DNA of 51,883 nt from Gemmataceae bacterium (GTDB taxonomy: Bacteria > Planctomycetota > Planctomycetia > Gemmatales > Gemmataceae): NCBI GenBank assembly GCA_026419115.1, contig JAOAAA010000007.1, positions 1 through 51,883 on the forward strand. The letters run 5' to 3'. Of the stretch, positions 1 through 9,030 are shown piece after piece. The first letter of the stretch is position 1, and the number at the start of each line of letters is the position of its first letter. The position numbers and the translations under genes were made by a program. The notes below the pieces were generated by a model, which ran no database searches, was not told the origin of the DNA, and saw nothing but the letters and a program-made list of their open reading frames with translations.

Positions 1-1
1 G

Positions 2-757
2 CTCATTAGCATGAACAACCTAGCGGAAAGCTACCGAGCCGCCGGAAAGCTCGACCTGGCCCTGCCGCTACTGGAGGAAACCCTGAAGCTCCAGAAGGCC
101 AAGCTGGGAGACGACCACCCATCCACGCTCACCACCATGAACAACCTGGCGGTGGGCTACCGAGAGGCCGGGAAGTTGGACCGTGCATTGCCGCTGTTGG
201 AAGAAACCCTGAAGCTCATGAAGGCCAAACTCGGCCCCGACCACCCCGACACGCTCAACAGCATGGGCAACCTTGGGAAAGCGTATTGTGACGCCAAGCA
301 AGGCGAAAAGGCCGCGACCATCTTGAAAGAATTCGTCGCCGGACAGCGGAAACAATTCCCCAAAGAGAATCCGCGATTCGCTGGGTTGCTCGCGCAGGTG
401 TCGCTGGAGTTGCTGAAGTGCGATCAATTTGCCGCGGCTGAGGAGATGCTCCGCGAATGCCTAGCCATCCGCGAGAAGAAAGAACCCGAGGCGTGGACGA
501 CGTTCAACACGATGTCCATGCTCGGCGGGGCGCTACTAGGCCAAAAGAAATACGCCGAGGCGGAGCCGCTGCTGGTGAAGGGCTACGAAGGGATGAAAGC
601 CCGCGAGAAGAATATCCCACCACAAGGCAAAGATCGTCTCCCTGAAGCCCTCGATCGGCTCATCGAACTCTACACCGCCACGAACAAACCCGACGAGGCG
701 AAGAAGTACCGCGAGTTGCGAGCGAAGTACCCGCCGGCAAAGGAAGTGAAGAAGTAG
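2..757 (+). CDS. Tetratricopeptide-repeat protein, 3' part (gene starts upstream of window)
   Basis: The reading frame is open from the first base of the window, so the first in-frame ATG (position 11) is inside a repeat and not a true start. Two almost identical kinesin-light-chain-type TPR units of about 42 residues are visible (the motif MNNLA, then Y-R-x-A-G-K-L-D-x-A-L-P-L-L-E-E-T-L-K-L), then a third, shorter unit and a more diverged helical C-terminus ending in a Lys-rich tail. TPR units of this kind mediate protein-protein contacts. In planctomycetes they often form the C-terminal half of Ser/Thr kinases, so the missing N-terminal part could be a kinase, but that is inference. The near-identical repeats suggest recent repeat expansion. 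Confidence 0.85.
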   Translation, partial: LISMNNLAESYRAAGKLDLALPLLEETLKLQKAKLGDDHPSTLTTMNNLAVGYREAGKLDRALPLLEETLKLMKAKLGPDHPDTLNSMGNLGKAYCDAKQGEKAATILKEFVAGQRKQFPKENPRFAGLLAQVSLELLKCDQFAAAEEMLRECLAIREKKEPEAWTTFNTMSMLGGALLGQKKYAEAEPLLVKGYEGMKAREKNIPPQGKDRLPEALDRLIELYTATNKPDEAKKYRELRAKYPPAKEVKK

Positions 758-848
758 AGCGGATATTCCTCTCAAAAAACAGCGCGACAAAAAAGAACAC
801 TTCGATCACAGCTCACTCTGTTGACTAACACGGGTGGGATATGTCAAT

Positions 849-874
849 TCCCTGCTCGGGATTGTGTTTTTTTT
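849..874 (+). terminator. Weak candidate terminator after the TPR gene
   Basis: A short stem (TCCC / GGGA with a 5-base loop) is followed after six bases by a run of eight T. The stem is only four pairs, so this is a weak intrinsic-terminator candidate placed about 90 bases after the stop codon. Confidence 0.25.
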
Positions 875-939
875 GCCCGTGCAAACGCCGATCTGTCTTT
901 ATTGGATGCCGAGCATAAAACGCTCACTTGTTTTTTTGC

Positions 940-968
940 TTGACAGGCATTCAAAGTCATGAGAAAAT
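940..968 (+). promoter_or_regulatory. Candidate sigma70 promoter for the DUF1559 gene
   Basis: A consensus -35 TTGACA (940-945) lies 17 bases before GAAAAT (963-968). The predicted start near 975 would leave a long 5' leader before the ATG at 1166. Confidence 0.5.
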
Positions 969-1165
969 CAGACAAACATCATCATATATTGCGTTAAGGT
1001 TGGGATCGGATTTGTTTGGGGCCGATCTTGGCATCATTTCTTGGATGTCTTCGTCGCAAGAGAATGAGTCGTGAGAGGCCTATTCTTATTCAAACGGGCG
1101 TGTATTGGTACCACGAGGTGATTTGACTAATCTTTCATTCTTTCCAAACTAGTGGAGTCCTAGTT

Positions 1166-2104
1166 ATGTGTGGCAGAATTCGTTATCGAGCACGACTGGG
1201 TTTTACCCTGATCGAGCTACTAGTCGTCATTGCCATCATCGCTATTCTCATTGGTCTGTTGCTACCAGCCGTGCAAAAGGTCCGTCAAGCGGCCGCTCGG
1301 TCAACCTGTGCAAACAATCTCAAGCAATTGGGCATAGCGACTCACTCACTCAACGACGCCCAGAACACCTTACCGCCCATGTCGGCACCCTGTGCCGATC
1401 CCGCCTATTCGAGTTGCTATACGCCCAGCACTTCGCCATTCGGTTCACACAATTACACTATGTTCCATTTTCTGCTGCCTTACATTGAACAGGACAACAT
1501 TTATCGTCTGCTGAGTCCCGCGGGTTATGCAGGAGGACAATATAACAGGGTCGTGAAAACCTTCCTTTGTCCTTCCGATCCATCCATTGCCAACGGCATG
1601 AACACAACGCAGAATGGCGGAGCGATGTATTGGGCAGCCAGTTGCTACGGGGGGAACAACTACGTTTTCGGCGATCCTCCCAGCAACCGGACCTTCACGC
1701 TGGGCGAAAAAAATATGAACTCGAGTGTACCGGACGGTTTGTCGCAAACGGTGTTCTATGCGGAATTGTACGGTACCTGCGGCAACAGTGGAAACCTACA
1801 CGGCAGCAGCACATGGGGAAGCCTTTGGGCCGACGCCAATAGTGTCTGGCGTCCCGGCTTTAACCTAGGAGCCAGCAAAGGCGGTGGTGGGCTGGCTGCT
1901 TATCCTCCTTCGCCGATGTTCCAAGTTCAGCCGCATCATTTCAACAACTGTAACCCGTTGGTGCCTCAAAGCGCTCATACCAATGGGATGAATGTATGTC
2001 TAGGTGATGGTAGCGTCCGTTTCCTCTCCAGAAACATCAATCCCACGACTTGGGCCAGAGCCGCTGACCCTCGCGATGGGAATCCTTTGGGTAACGACTG
2101 GTAA
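1166..2104 (+). CDS. DUF1559 prepilin-like protein with H-X9-DG C-terminal motif
   Basis: 312 residues. Residues about 12-35 form a type IV prepilin leader: [19 protein letters not shown], with predicted cleavage after the Gly by a prepilin peptidase, followed by [13 protein letters not shown]. The central part is a Tyr/Asn/Gly-rich DUF1559 domain. Near the C-terminus His-(9 residues)-Asp-Gly is visible ([17 protein letters not shown]), the H-X9-DG signature of these proteins. The family is strongly expanded in Planctomycetota and is thought to form pseudopilin-like surface or periplasmic structures; the exact role is unknown. GGAG lies eight bases before the ATG. A small lipoprotein gene follows after 15 bases, a recurrent pairing in these genomes, so the two probably form an operon. 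Confidence 0.9.
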   Translation: MCGRIRYRARLGFTLIELLVVIAIIAILIGLLLPAVQKVRQAAARSTCANNLKQLGIATHSLNDAQNTLPPMSAPCADPAYSSCYTPSTSPFGSHNYTMFHFLLPYIEQDNIYRLLSPAGYAGGQYNRVVKTFLCPSDPSIANGMNTTQNGGAMYWAASCYGGNNYVFGDPPSNRTFTLGEKNMNSSVPDGLSQTVFYAELYGTCGNSGNLHGSSTWGSLWADANSVWRPGFNLGASKGGGGLAAYPPSPMFQVQPHHFNNCNPLVPQSAHTNGMNVCLGDGSVRFLSRNINPTTWARAADPRDGNPLGNDW

Positions 2105-2119
2105 ACCACAGGTTATCTC

Positions 2120-2530
2120 ATGCGAACAACATTTTTGATGATGGCCTTGCTGGGAATTTTGGGCTGTAATAATGAATCCCAACAACCGGATTTTCCCAAC
2201 TTGCATCCGGTCAAGGGAGTGGTCAAACTCGGAGGGCAACCGGTCAAGGGGGGAACCGTGCAGTTTGTTCCCGAACCAGATCGCCCCGAGTTCCTGATCA
2301 ACTCCGAGGTCAGTACCGATGGCACCTTCACCTTGTCCACCGTTCGCACCACGGACCGCAAGGGGGAACGACGTGCAGGAGCGCCAACGGGGAACTATCG
2401 CGTGACCTATATCCCTATGATTTCGGATCAGCAAGCGGGAGGAATCGTTGAACCGGTCACGACTTCGCAGCTGATCACGGTGCAGGAAGGTCCGAATGAT
2501 CTGACCATCAGCTATCCTGCAAGGAAGTGA
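2120..2530 (+). CDS. Small lipoprotein with carboxypeptidase-regulatory-like fold
   Basis: 136 residues. A short hydrophobic signal ends in the lipobox LGILGC, so the mature protein is probably lipid-anchored at Cys16. The rest looks like a single beta-sandwich of the carboxypeptidase regulatory/transthyretin-like type: V-K-G-V-V-K-L-G-G-Q-P-V-K-G-G-T-V-Q-F-V-P, then a GTFTL strand and a GNYRVTY strand. Proteins of this sort sit directly downstream of DUF1559 genes across planctomycetes, as here (15 bases apart). The function is unknown; the shared operon suggests it accompanies the pilin-like protein at the cell surface. Confidence 0.85.
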   Translation: MRTTFLMMALLGILGCNNESQQPDFPNLHPVKGVVKLGGQPVKGGTVQFVPEPDRPEFLINSEVSTDGTFTLSTVRTTDRKGERRAGAPTGNYRVTYIPMISDQQAGGIVEPVTTSQLITVQEGPNDLTISYPARK

Positions 2531-2772
2531 CCAAAACAGGTTTCACCGGTTCTAAGGAATTATTCATGCCTGAACCATCGCTGACACATTCATACCCAAT
2601 CCGTAGGCTATTTTTTTCTGGGATATGCTCTGCGGCTCATAAAACTGTGTCGGGGTGGCTCTATCACCGAGACCGAGAAAGCCAGATTATCAGCGGAACT
2701 TAACATCACCCAACATTCTGACCGTTAAGACAAGTTGGAATTCCCTCAAGAATGTTCCCACGATTATGAGTG

Positions 2773-2793
2773 AAGGGAAAGGTAGCCCTTTTT
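2773..2793 (+). terminator. Candidate intrinsic terminator
   Basis: AAGGG and CCCTT pair around an 8-base loop and run directly into five T. It lies about 240 bases after the lipoprotein stop and could end the DUF1559/lipoprotein transcript. Confidence 0.35.
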
Positions 2794-2809
2794 GATTAGG
2801 TCAACTGGA

Positions 2810-2845
2810 TCAGGAATGCTGCGATTCTCAGGAATACTGCAATTC
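2810..2845 (+). repeat. Tandem 18-base direct repeat, two copies
   Basis: TCAGGAATGCTGCGATTC (2810-2827) is followed immediately by TCAGGAATACTGCAATTC (2828-2845), 16 of 18 positions identical. Function unknown. Confidence 0.8.
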
Positions 2846-3042
2846 TTTCGGGGCATATCCTCCTGTTCCATTGGACGAAAAGTCATCCTCTACACTTTAG
2901 CTATTTTTCCTGTTTTAACCTTTTGAGAAATCCTTTTGACCTAACTTATCGGGCTTGCGAATTCTGCCGATATTGGTATGGTAGGGGCTGTTGTCGGGTT
3001 TATTATGTCCCGTTGGTTCGGGAAGGATACCGGAGCACAGAC

Positions 3043-4038
3043 ATGAAATGGTCACATTGGGCCTTGGCGAGTTGTTTTCTCTTAGGCACGGTTCATCATA
3101 CCTTTGCCCAAGCTACCTCACCGGTTTTCTCTCCGGTCACTCCGAATCCTGAAGTTTTGGCCAAAGCCTTGAAGGAGGCTTCGTATGAACCCAAAACTCT
3201 GACGGCGGAAGTTTTCCAAATCACGATCGAAAAAGAGCGTTGGCCTGTTCATATCATGATCTCCTACTCGGCGGATGGCACCCGTGTTTGGATGGAGTGT
3301 AAATTTGCCCCCATCGAAGACCCTGACCGTGTCTCGCCGATTGCTTGGCGACGCTTACTCGAAGCCAATGAACGAATCGGCCCAGCTCATTTCGCGTATG
3401 ATCCGGCCGATCGCCGCGTGCACCTCTATCGTTCTTTTGAAAATCATGGGGTCGATGCCCCCCGACTCAGAAAAGAAGTTGAAGCCTTCGATAGTATTGT
3501 TCGTCGAACTCAAGAGGTTTGGCGTTCCGATAACTTCAAACCCGTACCCACCCCGACGGTGGAAACGGTATCCCCTCCGCTGGTCCCCTTGGGTCCGGTC
3601 CCTCCGATTGCGGAAAAAACACCGGCTCCCACGGCCCCTGTGGTTCCGGTTGCTCGCCCCATGCTGAACGATGATGCTTATTTCACGAACACAAAATGGC
3701 AGATTGTCAGCATCGAAGTCCAAGGGAAAAAGACGGACGGAGCTGCCCTCGCGATCCGAAATCCTTCGCTCGAATTTCGGAACCTGAAAAACCACATCAC
3801 AGCAGAACTGGTGACCGGACCAAGCACCACGCGAAAAGTCGAGGTCAAATACGATCCCACGAAAGAAATCAAGGAGATTGATTTCATCGATAGCGATGGG
3901 GTCGTTGAAAAGGGAATTTACAAAATCGTTGGCAAAGATTTGATTGTGTGCTTTGCCCCACCGGGGGAACCTCGGCCCACGAAATTTAGTTCCACAGAAG
4001 AGACCAAAACTTGGCTGATTGTTCTGAATCTGAAGTGA
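3043..4038 (+). CDS. Secreted protein: YbjN/CesT-like N-terminal domain plus TIGR03067-like domain
   Basis: 331 residues from the ATG at 3043, which has GGAG eight bases upstream and is followed by a good signal peptide (cleavage near TFAQ). Residues about 35-165 resemble the type III secretion chaperone/YbjN fold: mixed strands and helices with ISYSADGTRVWMECKF, then LLEANERIGPAHFAYD and a C-terminal helix. A Pro-rich linker (about 175-208) leads to a C-terminal domain resembling TIGR03067, a lipocalin-like family typical of planctomycetes: TKWQIVSIEVQGK, KEIDFIDSDG, GIYKIVGKDLIVCFAPPGE-RPTKFSS. The combination implies an exported, possibly ligand- or protein-binding factor; its role is unknown. 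The fold assignment of the N-terminal part is inference from pattern only. Confidence 0.75.
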   Translation: MKWSHWALASCFLLGTVHHTFAQATSPVFSPVTPNPEVLAKALKEASYEPKTLTAEVFQITIEKERWPVHIMISYSADGTRVWMECKFAPIEDPDRVSPIAWRRLLEANERIGPAHFAYDPADRRVHLYRSFENHGVDAPRLRKEVEAFDSIVRRTQEVWRSDNFKPVPTPTVETVSPPLVPLGPVPPIAEKTPAPTAPVVPVARPMLNDDAYFTNTKWQIVSIEVQGKKTDGAALAIRNPSLEFRNLKNHITAELVTGPSTTRKVEVKYDPTKEIKEIDFIDSDGVVEKGIYKIVGKDLIVCFAPPGEPRPTKFSSTEETKTWLIVLNLK

Positions 4039-4123
4039 GATAACAAGTGTGATCGAACCGAGCGCAGCCCAACCCCCAAATCGTGGCGGATTGGTCGGTA
4101 TCAGAAGTACAACTCGTCTCCTG

Positions 4124-4138
4124 TAAAATAACTTCATG
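4124..4138 (+). promoter_or_regulatory. Candidate leaderless start for the ChbG/HpnK gene
   Basis: A -10-like TAAAAT (4124-4129), preceded by TG, lies six bases before the ATG at 4136, and no Shine-Dalgarno sequence is visible. Transcription would start at or next to the ATG. No convincing -35 is seen. Confidence 0.3.
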
Positions 4139-5002
4139 AAGCAACTGGTGATAGTCGCGGATGATTACGGCATCGGCCGAGAAACCTCGCAGGGGATACT
4201 CGATCTTGCATTGAAACAAAGAATCACCGGAACGGTTCTGATGGTCAACTGTCCCGATGCCGAGCGGGCGATGCAACGCTGGCAGCGAGAAAGCCCCCCC
4301 GTTGAGATGGGATGGCATCCGAACTTGACCTTGGATCAACCCATTTCTCCCCCAGAAAAGATTCCGTCGTTGGTGCAGAAGAACGGCCATTTTTATCCAC
4401 TCGGGGCCTTTCTGAAACGGTTTGTTCGCGGGCAAATTTTTTTTCCCGATGTGCTGACCGAATTTCGTGCTCAATATCGCCGATACTGGGAATTAGTCGG
4501 AGAGCCACCGAAACTTATCAACGGCCACCAACATTGTGTTTTGTTTCCTCCGGCCGATCGGGCGATTCTCGAGCTTTTGACCGCAGAAAAACAAACCCCC
4601 TATTTCCGGCACGTTTGTGAACGCTGGCAAGAACTGGTGGGAATTTCCGGTGCCCGAATCAAACGCGGAATACTGAATCTGTTGGGGCAACGGTTTGCCC
4701 GCCGAACTCGGGCCTTGAATATGAAAGGGAATCGCTGGCTGATGGGAGTGACGAACCCCCAAGAGACGGCAAAAACCACTTACTTGAGCGAGTGGTTTTC
4801 GGCATTGGCTAAAACCGGAGACTGCGTAGAATTATGCTGTCACCCCGGTTATCGCGATGAAAGTCTCATCGGACGAGATTGCGATTCCGGTGCGGGTTTG
4901 GATCGACGAACGTGGGAATTATCGTTACTTCAAAAAGACGATTTTTTTCATCAGGTTCAAGAACAAGGTTACCGGCTGACTTACCCCTCGCAGGTAGTGT
5001 GA
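4136..5002 (+). CDS. ChbG/HpnK (YdjC-like) family deacetylase
   Basis: 288 residues, normal for the family. These are metal-dependent deacetylases of N-acetylated sugars, such as chitooligosaccharides (ChbG) or a hopanoid-linked sugar (HpnK). Visible motifs are the N-terminal ADDYGIG metal-binding motif, MGWHPNLT, the INGHQH motif and a C-terminal CCHPGYRD motif; the Asp and His residues are the expected metal ligands. A GT2 glycosyltransferase follows after 82 bases, so the pair probably builds or edits a lipid-linked or surface glycan. No Shine-Dalgarno sequence precedes the ATG. The substrate cannot be read from the sequence. Confidence 0.88.
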   Translation: MKQLVIVADDYGIGRETSQGILDLALKQRITGTVLMVNCPDAERAMQRWQRESPPVEMGWHPNLTLDQPISPPEKIPSLVQKNGHFYPLGAFLKRFVRGQIFFPDVLTEFRAQYRRYWELVGEPPKLINGHQHCVLFPPADRAILELLTAEKQTPYFRHVCERWQELVGISGARIKRGILNLLGQRFARRTRALNMKGNRWLMGVTNPQETAKTTYLSEWFSALAKTGDCVELCCHPGYRDESLIGRDCDSGAGLDRRTWELSLLQKDDFFHQVQEQGYRLTYPSQVV

Positions 5003-5084
5003 AAGGGATTACCCCGATTGCTCATGGTTCAACAGCCGCCAAGGAAATCGGCGCAATGCCAACGGGTTTGGCACAAGGAATGTT

Positions 5085-6083
5085 ATGGCAAGCGAGAAAC
5101 CGCTGTTATCCATCGTTGCCCCTGCATTTAACGAGCAGGAAGTTTTACCCGCGTTTCATGCGGAGTTGAGCAAGACTCTGGATCAACTCAATTCGGAATA
5201 CGATCTAGAGGTCATTTATGTGGACGATGGTTCACGGGACGATACTCCCCTCGTTCTACAGAGTTTAGCTCAGGAAGACCCTCGTGTTCATTACGTTTTG
5301 CTCAGCCGAAACTTTGGCCATCAGGCTGCGTTGACCGCCGGTTTGGTCCATGCGCGGGGGGATATTGTCATCTCGATGGATTCGGATTTGCAGCACCCCC
5401 CCCCCGTGATTCTTTCACTCCTTGAAAAATGGAAAGAGGGCTACCAAGTGGTTCTCACCATCCGTGAGGACGATGAGACCATCAGTTGGTTCAAAAAAAC
5501 CTCCTCGAAGTTGTTCTATCGGGTCCTGCAACGAATGAGCGGTATGGAAATTCGCCCCGCCGCCGCCGACTTCCGTCTTCTGACGAGAAAAGCTCTGGAT
5601 GTTTTCCTAAAAATGCCCGAACGAAACCGCTTTATTCGCGGCATGATCCATTGGCTCGGATTCCCCTCGGCCGAGGTTCATTTTAAGGCCGCGCCTCGCT
5701 TTGCAGGAAAATCGAAATACACGCTGGTGAAGATGATCCGCTTTGCCCGAGATGGTTTGCTTTCCTTCTCACGGGTGCCCCTGCATGCGGCTTTGTTGTT
5801 GGCCGGTTTCTTGATTGGTCTGAGTTTCCTTTTCAGTTTAGGAGTTTGGACCTTCCGACTAGGGAACGACGAAAACCGCTGGATGATTTTGGCCATGATT
5901 TGTTCGTTCCATATCTGTGGGGTGGGTATCTGGGGTGCCATGCTGGCGATTAGCGAATACCTCAGCCGAATTCACGAACAAATTTTGGGACGCCCTTTGT
6001 ATGTGGTCCGCAATAGTTCGTTTGAAAACAACCTTGCGGCCCTGCGTGAGCGAGAAAACAACGCTACCCGTCACGCCGCCTAG
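5085..6083 (+). CDS. GT2 polyprenyl-phosphate glycosyltransferase (DPM1/ArnC/GtrB type)
   Basis: 332 residues. The N-terminal GT-A domain shows LSIVAPAFNEQEVL, VDDGSRDDT and the metal-binding DSDLQHPP motif; the C-terminus has two membrane segments (about residues 225-250 and 265-290), as in ArnC/GtrB-type enzymes that transfer sugar to undecaprenyl phosphate. AAGGA lies upstream of the ATG. It probably works at the inner face of the cytoplasmic membrane, together with the upstream deacetylase. A C10 tract (5396-5405) encodes the Pro triplet next to the catalytic DSD, so a slip there would abolish the enzyme. Confidence 0.92.
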   Translation: MASEKPLLSIVAPAFNEQEVLPAFHAELSKTLDQLNSEYDLEVIYVDDGSRDDTPLVLQSLAQEDPRVHYVLLSRNFGHQAALTAGLVHARGDIVISMDSDLQHPPPVILSLLEKWKEGYQVVLTIREDDETISWFKKTSSKLFYRVLQRMSGMEIRPAAADFRLLTRKALDVFLKMPERNRFIRGMIHWLGFPSAEVHFKAAPRFAGKSKYTLVKMIRFARDGLLSFSRVPLHAALLLAGFLIGLSFLFSLGVWTFRLGNDENRWMILAMICSFHICGVGIWGAMLAISEYLSRIHEQILGRPLYVVRNSSFENNLAALRERENNATRHAA

Positions 6084-6110
6084 AGTCTCTCCTAGTGTCC
6101 CTCCCACTTA

Positions 6111-6134
6111 GGGGATAAGGGCAATCCCCCCTTT
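6111..6134 (+). terminator. Weak candidate terminator after the GT2 gene
   Basis: GGGGAT and ATCCCC pair around a 7-base loop, followed by a C/T-rich tail. The T run is poor, so confidence is low. Confidence 0.25.
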
Positions 6135-6253
6135 CTTCGGCCTCCCATTGAGTGTCTCGTTGAGCCTTCTGAGTAGGCACCTCATCTCTGTAGCCTTGAA
6201 AGGGCAACGCTTCTTTTCGTCGTTTTCCTTGGTGTGATTACAAAATTCTCTCT

Positions 6254-6282
6254 TTGCGGTTCGGGACCGGTTTGGGTAAAAT
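6254..6282 (+). promoter_or_regulatory. Candidate sigma70 promoter for the CtpA-type protease
   Basis: TTGCGG (6254-6259), 17-base spacer, TAAAAT (6277-6282). The predicted start near 6289 gives a leader of under 30 bases before the ATG at 6316. Confidence 0.5.
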
Positions 6283-6315
6283 CAGCTTAATGCTCGTTCA
6301 TGTATAGGGAAGCAT

Positions 6316-7641
6316 ATGTCGCGTCAGAATCTGGTTTGGATACTCGTTGTGCCGATGTTGGTCTTTGCGGGGATGGTCATTTCCTTTGCAGCTCCCGTGC
6401 GGGATCGGGATAAAGATTACAAGCTGATTCGCACGATGGTCGATGTGCTTGCAGAGATCGATCAAAATTATGTCAGGGAGTTGAGCGATAAAGAGCGGGA
6501 ACAACTCGTCGAGGATATGATCAATCTCGGGTTGAATCGTTTGGATCGCTACTCGCAATACATGAATGCCGAGGAATTCAAGCAATTCGAGAATCAAACC
6601 GAAGGAAATTTTAGCGGGATCGGAGTGAACATCGGGGTCGATCCGAAAACCGGATTATTCACGGTGATTAGCCCCCTTCCGGGCACCCCTGCTGCCGAGG
6701 CCGGTTTGCGCCCTGGTGATGTGATTCTCAAAGTCGATAATACTCCGACGGATAACCTGAATATGTCGGACCTTGTGAAACTCATCCAAGGTGAAGTCGG
6801 CACAACGGTCAAGATCACCCTGCTCCACGAAGGGGCCAAAGAAACCACAACCTACACCATCAAACGAGCACGGATCGAAACCTTTTCGGTCTTTGGTTTC
6901 TCACGAATTCCCGAGAATCCCACCGAGTTTAATTGGTATGCCGACGCCGAGGCAAAAATTGCCTACGTTCGTATTTCTCAGTTCACTGACAAAACGGCGG
7001 ATGAATTGAAAAAGGTTCTCAATCAACTCGAAAAAGAACAAAGCCGTGCTTTGATTTTGGATCTACGCGATAACCCTGGGGGACTTTTGAATAAATGTAT
7101 CGAAATTTGTGATTTCTTTTTACCAGGGGGGGAAATCGTCAGTACCAAAGATCGAAATCAGAAAGGTCGTTCGTGGAGTGCCAAAAACGATCGATCGTAT
7201 TGGGAGAATCCCGCCCTTCCCATCGCCATCTTGGTGAATCGGCAAAGTGCCTCGGCCAGTGAGATTGTTGCCGCTGCGTTGCAAGATAACCACCGTGCTA
7301 CAATTATTGGGGAACGAACTTGGGGCAAAGGGAGTGTGCAACGGGTGATTCGACTCACGTCGGACCCGCCTACGGCTCTGAAACTCACCACCGACACTTA
7401 TTGGCGACCGAGTGGCAAAAATATCCATCGTCATAATAACATGGATGACAATGCCGAATGGGGCGTTAAACCAAATGATGGTTTTGAAATCGTTCTGAAA
7501 GATGATGAACGGGTGGCCTATGCGAAGTATCGTCGCAATCTCGATATTCTTTCTAAAGATAAACCCAAGGATGAAAAACCCTTTACCGATCGTGCTTTGG
7601 AAAAGGCCATCACTTACCTGAAATCGCAACTTTCTAAGTGA
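6316..7641 (+). CDS. S41 family carboxy-terminal processing protease (CtpA type)
   Basis: 441 residues. An N-terminal hydrophobic segment (about 6-25) exports or anchors the enzyme in the periplasm. A PDZ domain follows (about 95-175, GIGVNIGVDPKTG and AAEAGLRPGDVILKVD), then the S41 protease core with LILDLRDNPGG. The catalytic Ser-Lys pair is present: the Ser in the SASASEI motif (about Ser313) and Lys338 in WGKGSVQ, 25 residues apart as in the family. Such enzymes trim or degrade envelope proteins from the C-terminus. GGGA lies before the ATG. The gene is monocistronic and converges on hflX. Confidence 0.93.
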   Translation: MSRQNLVWILVVPMLVFAGMVISFAAPVRDRDKDYKLIRTMVDVLAEIDQNYVRELSDKEREQLVEDMINLGLNRLDRYSQYMNAEEFKQFENQTEGNFSGIGVNIGVDPKTGLFTVISPLPGTPAAEAGLRPGDVILKVDNTPTDNLNMSDLVKLIQGEVGTTVKITLLHEGAKETTTYTIKRARIETFSVFGFSRIPENPTEFNWYADAEAKIAYVRISQFTDKTADELKKVLNQLEKEQSRALILDLRDNPGGLLNKCIEICDFFLPGGEIVSTKDRNQKGRSWSAKNDRSYWENPALPIAILVNRQSASASEIVAAALQDNHRATIIGERTWGKGSVQRVIRLTSDPPTALKLTTDTYWRPSGKNIHRHNNMDDNAEWGVKPNDGFEIVLKDDERVAYAKYRRNLDILSKDKPKDEKPFTDRALEKAITYLKSQLSK

Positions 7642-7758
7642 GCCAAAGCTATTCTGATGCCCCCGCCGATAGGGCAGGGCAGATCGTTGAATCGAAAGAG
7701 CTTATTACAACATGTAATGGAATCGAGAGTTCTTCCGAAAGACTCCACTTCGTGTTCT

Positions 7759-9030
7759 TTAACCTAAGCCTAATTCTTTGATATTTCCCCCTTCCGCTAC
7801 GACATGATGGGCGAGGTACCGAGGTAATCGGCAGCGGATATGCGTGGTACCGTTTTGAAACTCTTGATGGTAGATTTCTGCATGGGCACCCAAGTACGAT
7901 AAAACCTTCCCGTTGCCGGAATCAACCACAATATCGGCTTCCATAAAATCTTGGGTCAACGCTTCGACGACCGCTTCTTTGAGGTTTTCTAGTCCTTCTC
8001 CCGTAATCCCCGAGATCGCAACCGATTTCGGATAGGTGGCCTGTAAGAGCTGCAAGCGAGTCCGATCTGCGATTTTGTCGATCTTGTTCAAAACAAGGAT
8101 CGTTGGTTTATTTTCACAGCCCAATTCCTTGAGAACCACTTTGACCGAGTCGATATGAATCTCTGCTGCGGGGCTACTGGCATCCACTACATGAAGGAGC
8201 AAGCGGGCCTGTCGGGCTTCCTCTAACGTCGCTTTGAATGAGGCAACCAAATGATGCGGTAAGTCCCGAATGAAGCCGACGGTATCGCTGAGCAACACTT
8301 TGCCGAAGTTTTGAATATGCCATTGGCGAGTTCGGGTATCCAGCGTCGAGAATAATTGGTTTTGAACGTAGGTATCGGCCCCCGTGAGGGTGTTCATCAA
8401 ACGAGATTTTCCTGCGTTGGTATAACCGACTAGGGAAACCGTATGCTCTTCGGACCGACTGCGAACTTCGCGTTCTTTACGAGATTGAACAATCTCCAGT
8501 TTCTGTTTCAGGTCGCGGATGCGTCCCCCGACCAAGCGACGGTCTTCTTCCAACTGGGTTTCCCCCGGTCCGCGAGTCCCGATGCCCCCGGCGTGTCGGC
8601 CAAGGTGCGACCACATTTGTTTCAGCCGAGGCAGCGAATACTCCAATTGCGCCAATTCCACCTGTAAACGAGATTCGGGCGTGCGAGCGCGGGTGGCGAA
8701 TATATCCAGTATCAATTCCGATCGATCGATGACTTTTGCTTTTGTCGCTTTTTCTAAATTCCGAACTTGGCCCGGTGAGAGATCGTTATCGAAAATCACC
8801 ACATCGGCCGAGGTTGCTTGAACCAGATCGACTAGTTCTTTGAGTTTCCCCGATCCTATGTAGGTTCCGGTTTGAATGTCGTGGCGCTTTTGCGTCAATT
8901 CGCACACAATATCGGCACCGGCCGATTCGGCTAAGCCACGAATTTCTTCGCAGGGATCATCGCTCAGCCAAGGTCGATTGGGCAAGGACACGCTCACCAG
9001 TATGGCCCGCTCGCGGCGGACCGACATCAC
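7759..9030 (-). CDS. hflX: GTPase HflX
   Basis: 423 residues from the GTG at 9030 (an ATG follows directly). HflX binds the 50S subunit and splits stalled or heat-damaged ribosomes. The N-terminal HflX domain (TYIGSGKLKEL, VIFDNDLSPGQ, DRSELILDIFATRARTPE) is followed by GIGTRGPGETQLEEDRR and the G domain: G1 GYTNAGKS, G3 DTVGF, G4 NKID. The start is uncertain. The frame continues ten codons further to an ATC at 9058-9060, preceded at nine bases by a strong GAGGAG, and the extra residues (ISKSFDQTREV) look like real protein. No ATG, GTG or TTG exists in frame further upstream before a TAG. The GTG at 9030 has only a weak ribosome-binding site. Confidence 0.95.
   Translation of the reverse strand: MMSVRRERAILVSVSLPNRPWLSDDPCEEIRGLAESAGADIVCELTQKRHDIQTGTYIGSGKLKELVDLVQATSADVVIFDNDLSPGQVRNLEKATKAKVIDRSELILDIFATRARTPESRLQVELAQLEYSLPRLKQMWSHLGRHAGGIGTRGPGETQLEEDRRLVGGRIRDLKQKLEIVQSRKEREVRSRSEEHTVSLVGYTNAGKSRLMNTLTGADTYVQNQLFSTLDTRTRQWHIQNFGKVLLSDTVGFIRDLPHHLVASFKATLEEARQARLLLHVVDASSPAAEIHIDSVKVVLKELGCENKPTILVLNKIDKIADRTRLQLLQATYPKSVAISGITGEGLENLKEAVVEALTQDFMEADIVVDSGNGKVLSYLGAHAEIYHQEFQNGTTHIRCRLPRYLAHHVVAEGGNIKELGLG

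Larger units (their letters stand above)
758..1165. other. Intergenic region with promoter and leader of the DUF1559 gene
   Basis: About 400 bases without a credible gene. It contains the weak T-run terminator, a TTGACA promoter candidate, and downstream of it a leader of roughly 190 bases. The leader can form a GATCGG / CCGATC stem (1004-1009 with 1022-1027), which might affect translation. No RNA gene is recognised. Confidence 0.5.
2531..3042. other. Intergenic region, no gene recognised
   Basis: About 510 bases if the next gene starts at 3043. It holds a tandem 18-base repeat and a short stem-loop with a T run. An open frame upstream of 3043 could extend that protein to a TTG at 2923, but the added residues are Cys/Tyr/Arg-rich and precede a signal peptide, so they are probably not translated. 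Confidence 0.5.

Noticed and set aside
2923..3042. N-terminal extension of the TIGR03067-like protein to a TTG
   Set aside because: Cys/Tyr/Arg-rich stretch in front of a standard signal peptide, while the ATG at 3043 has a good ribosome-binding site.
3355..4137. 260-residue open frame opposite the TIGR03067-like gene
   Set aside because: Arg/Phe/Gly-rich antisense frame with no motif; the plus-strand frame has a signal peptide and recognisable domains.
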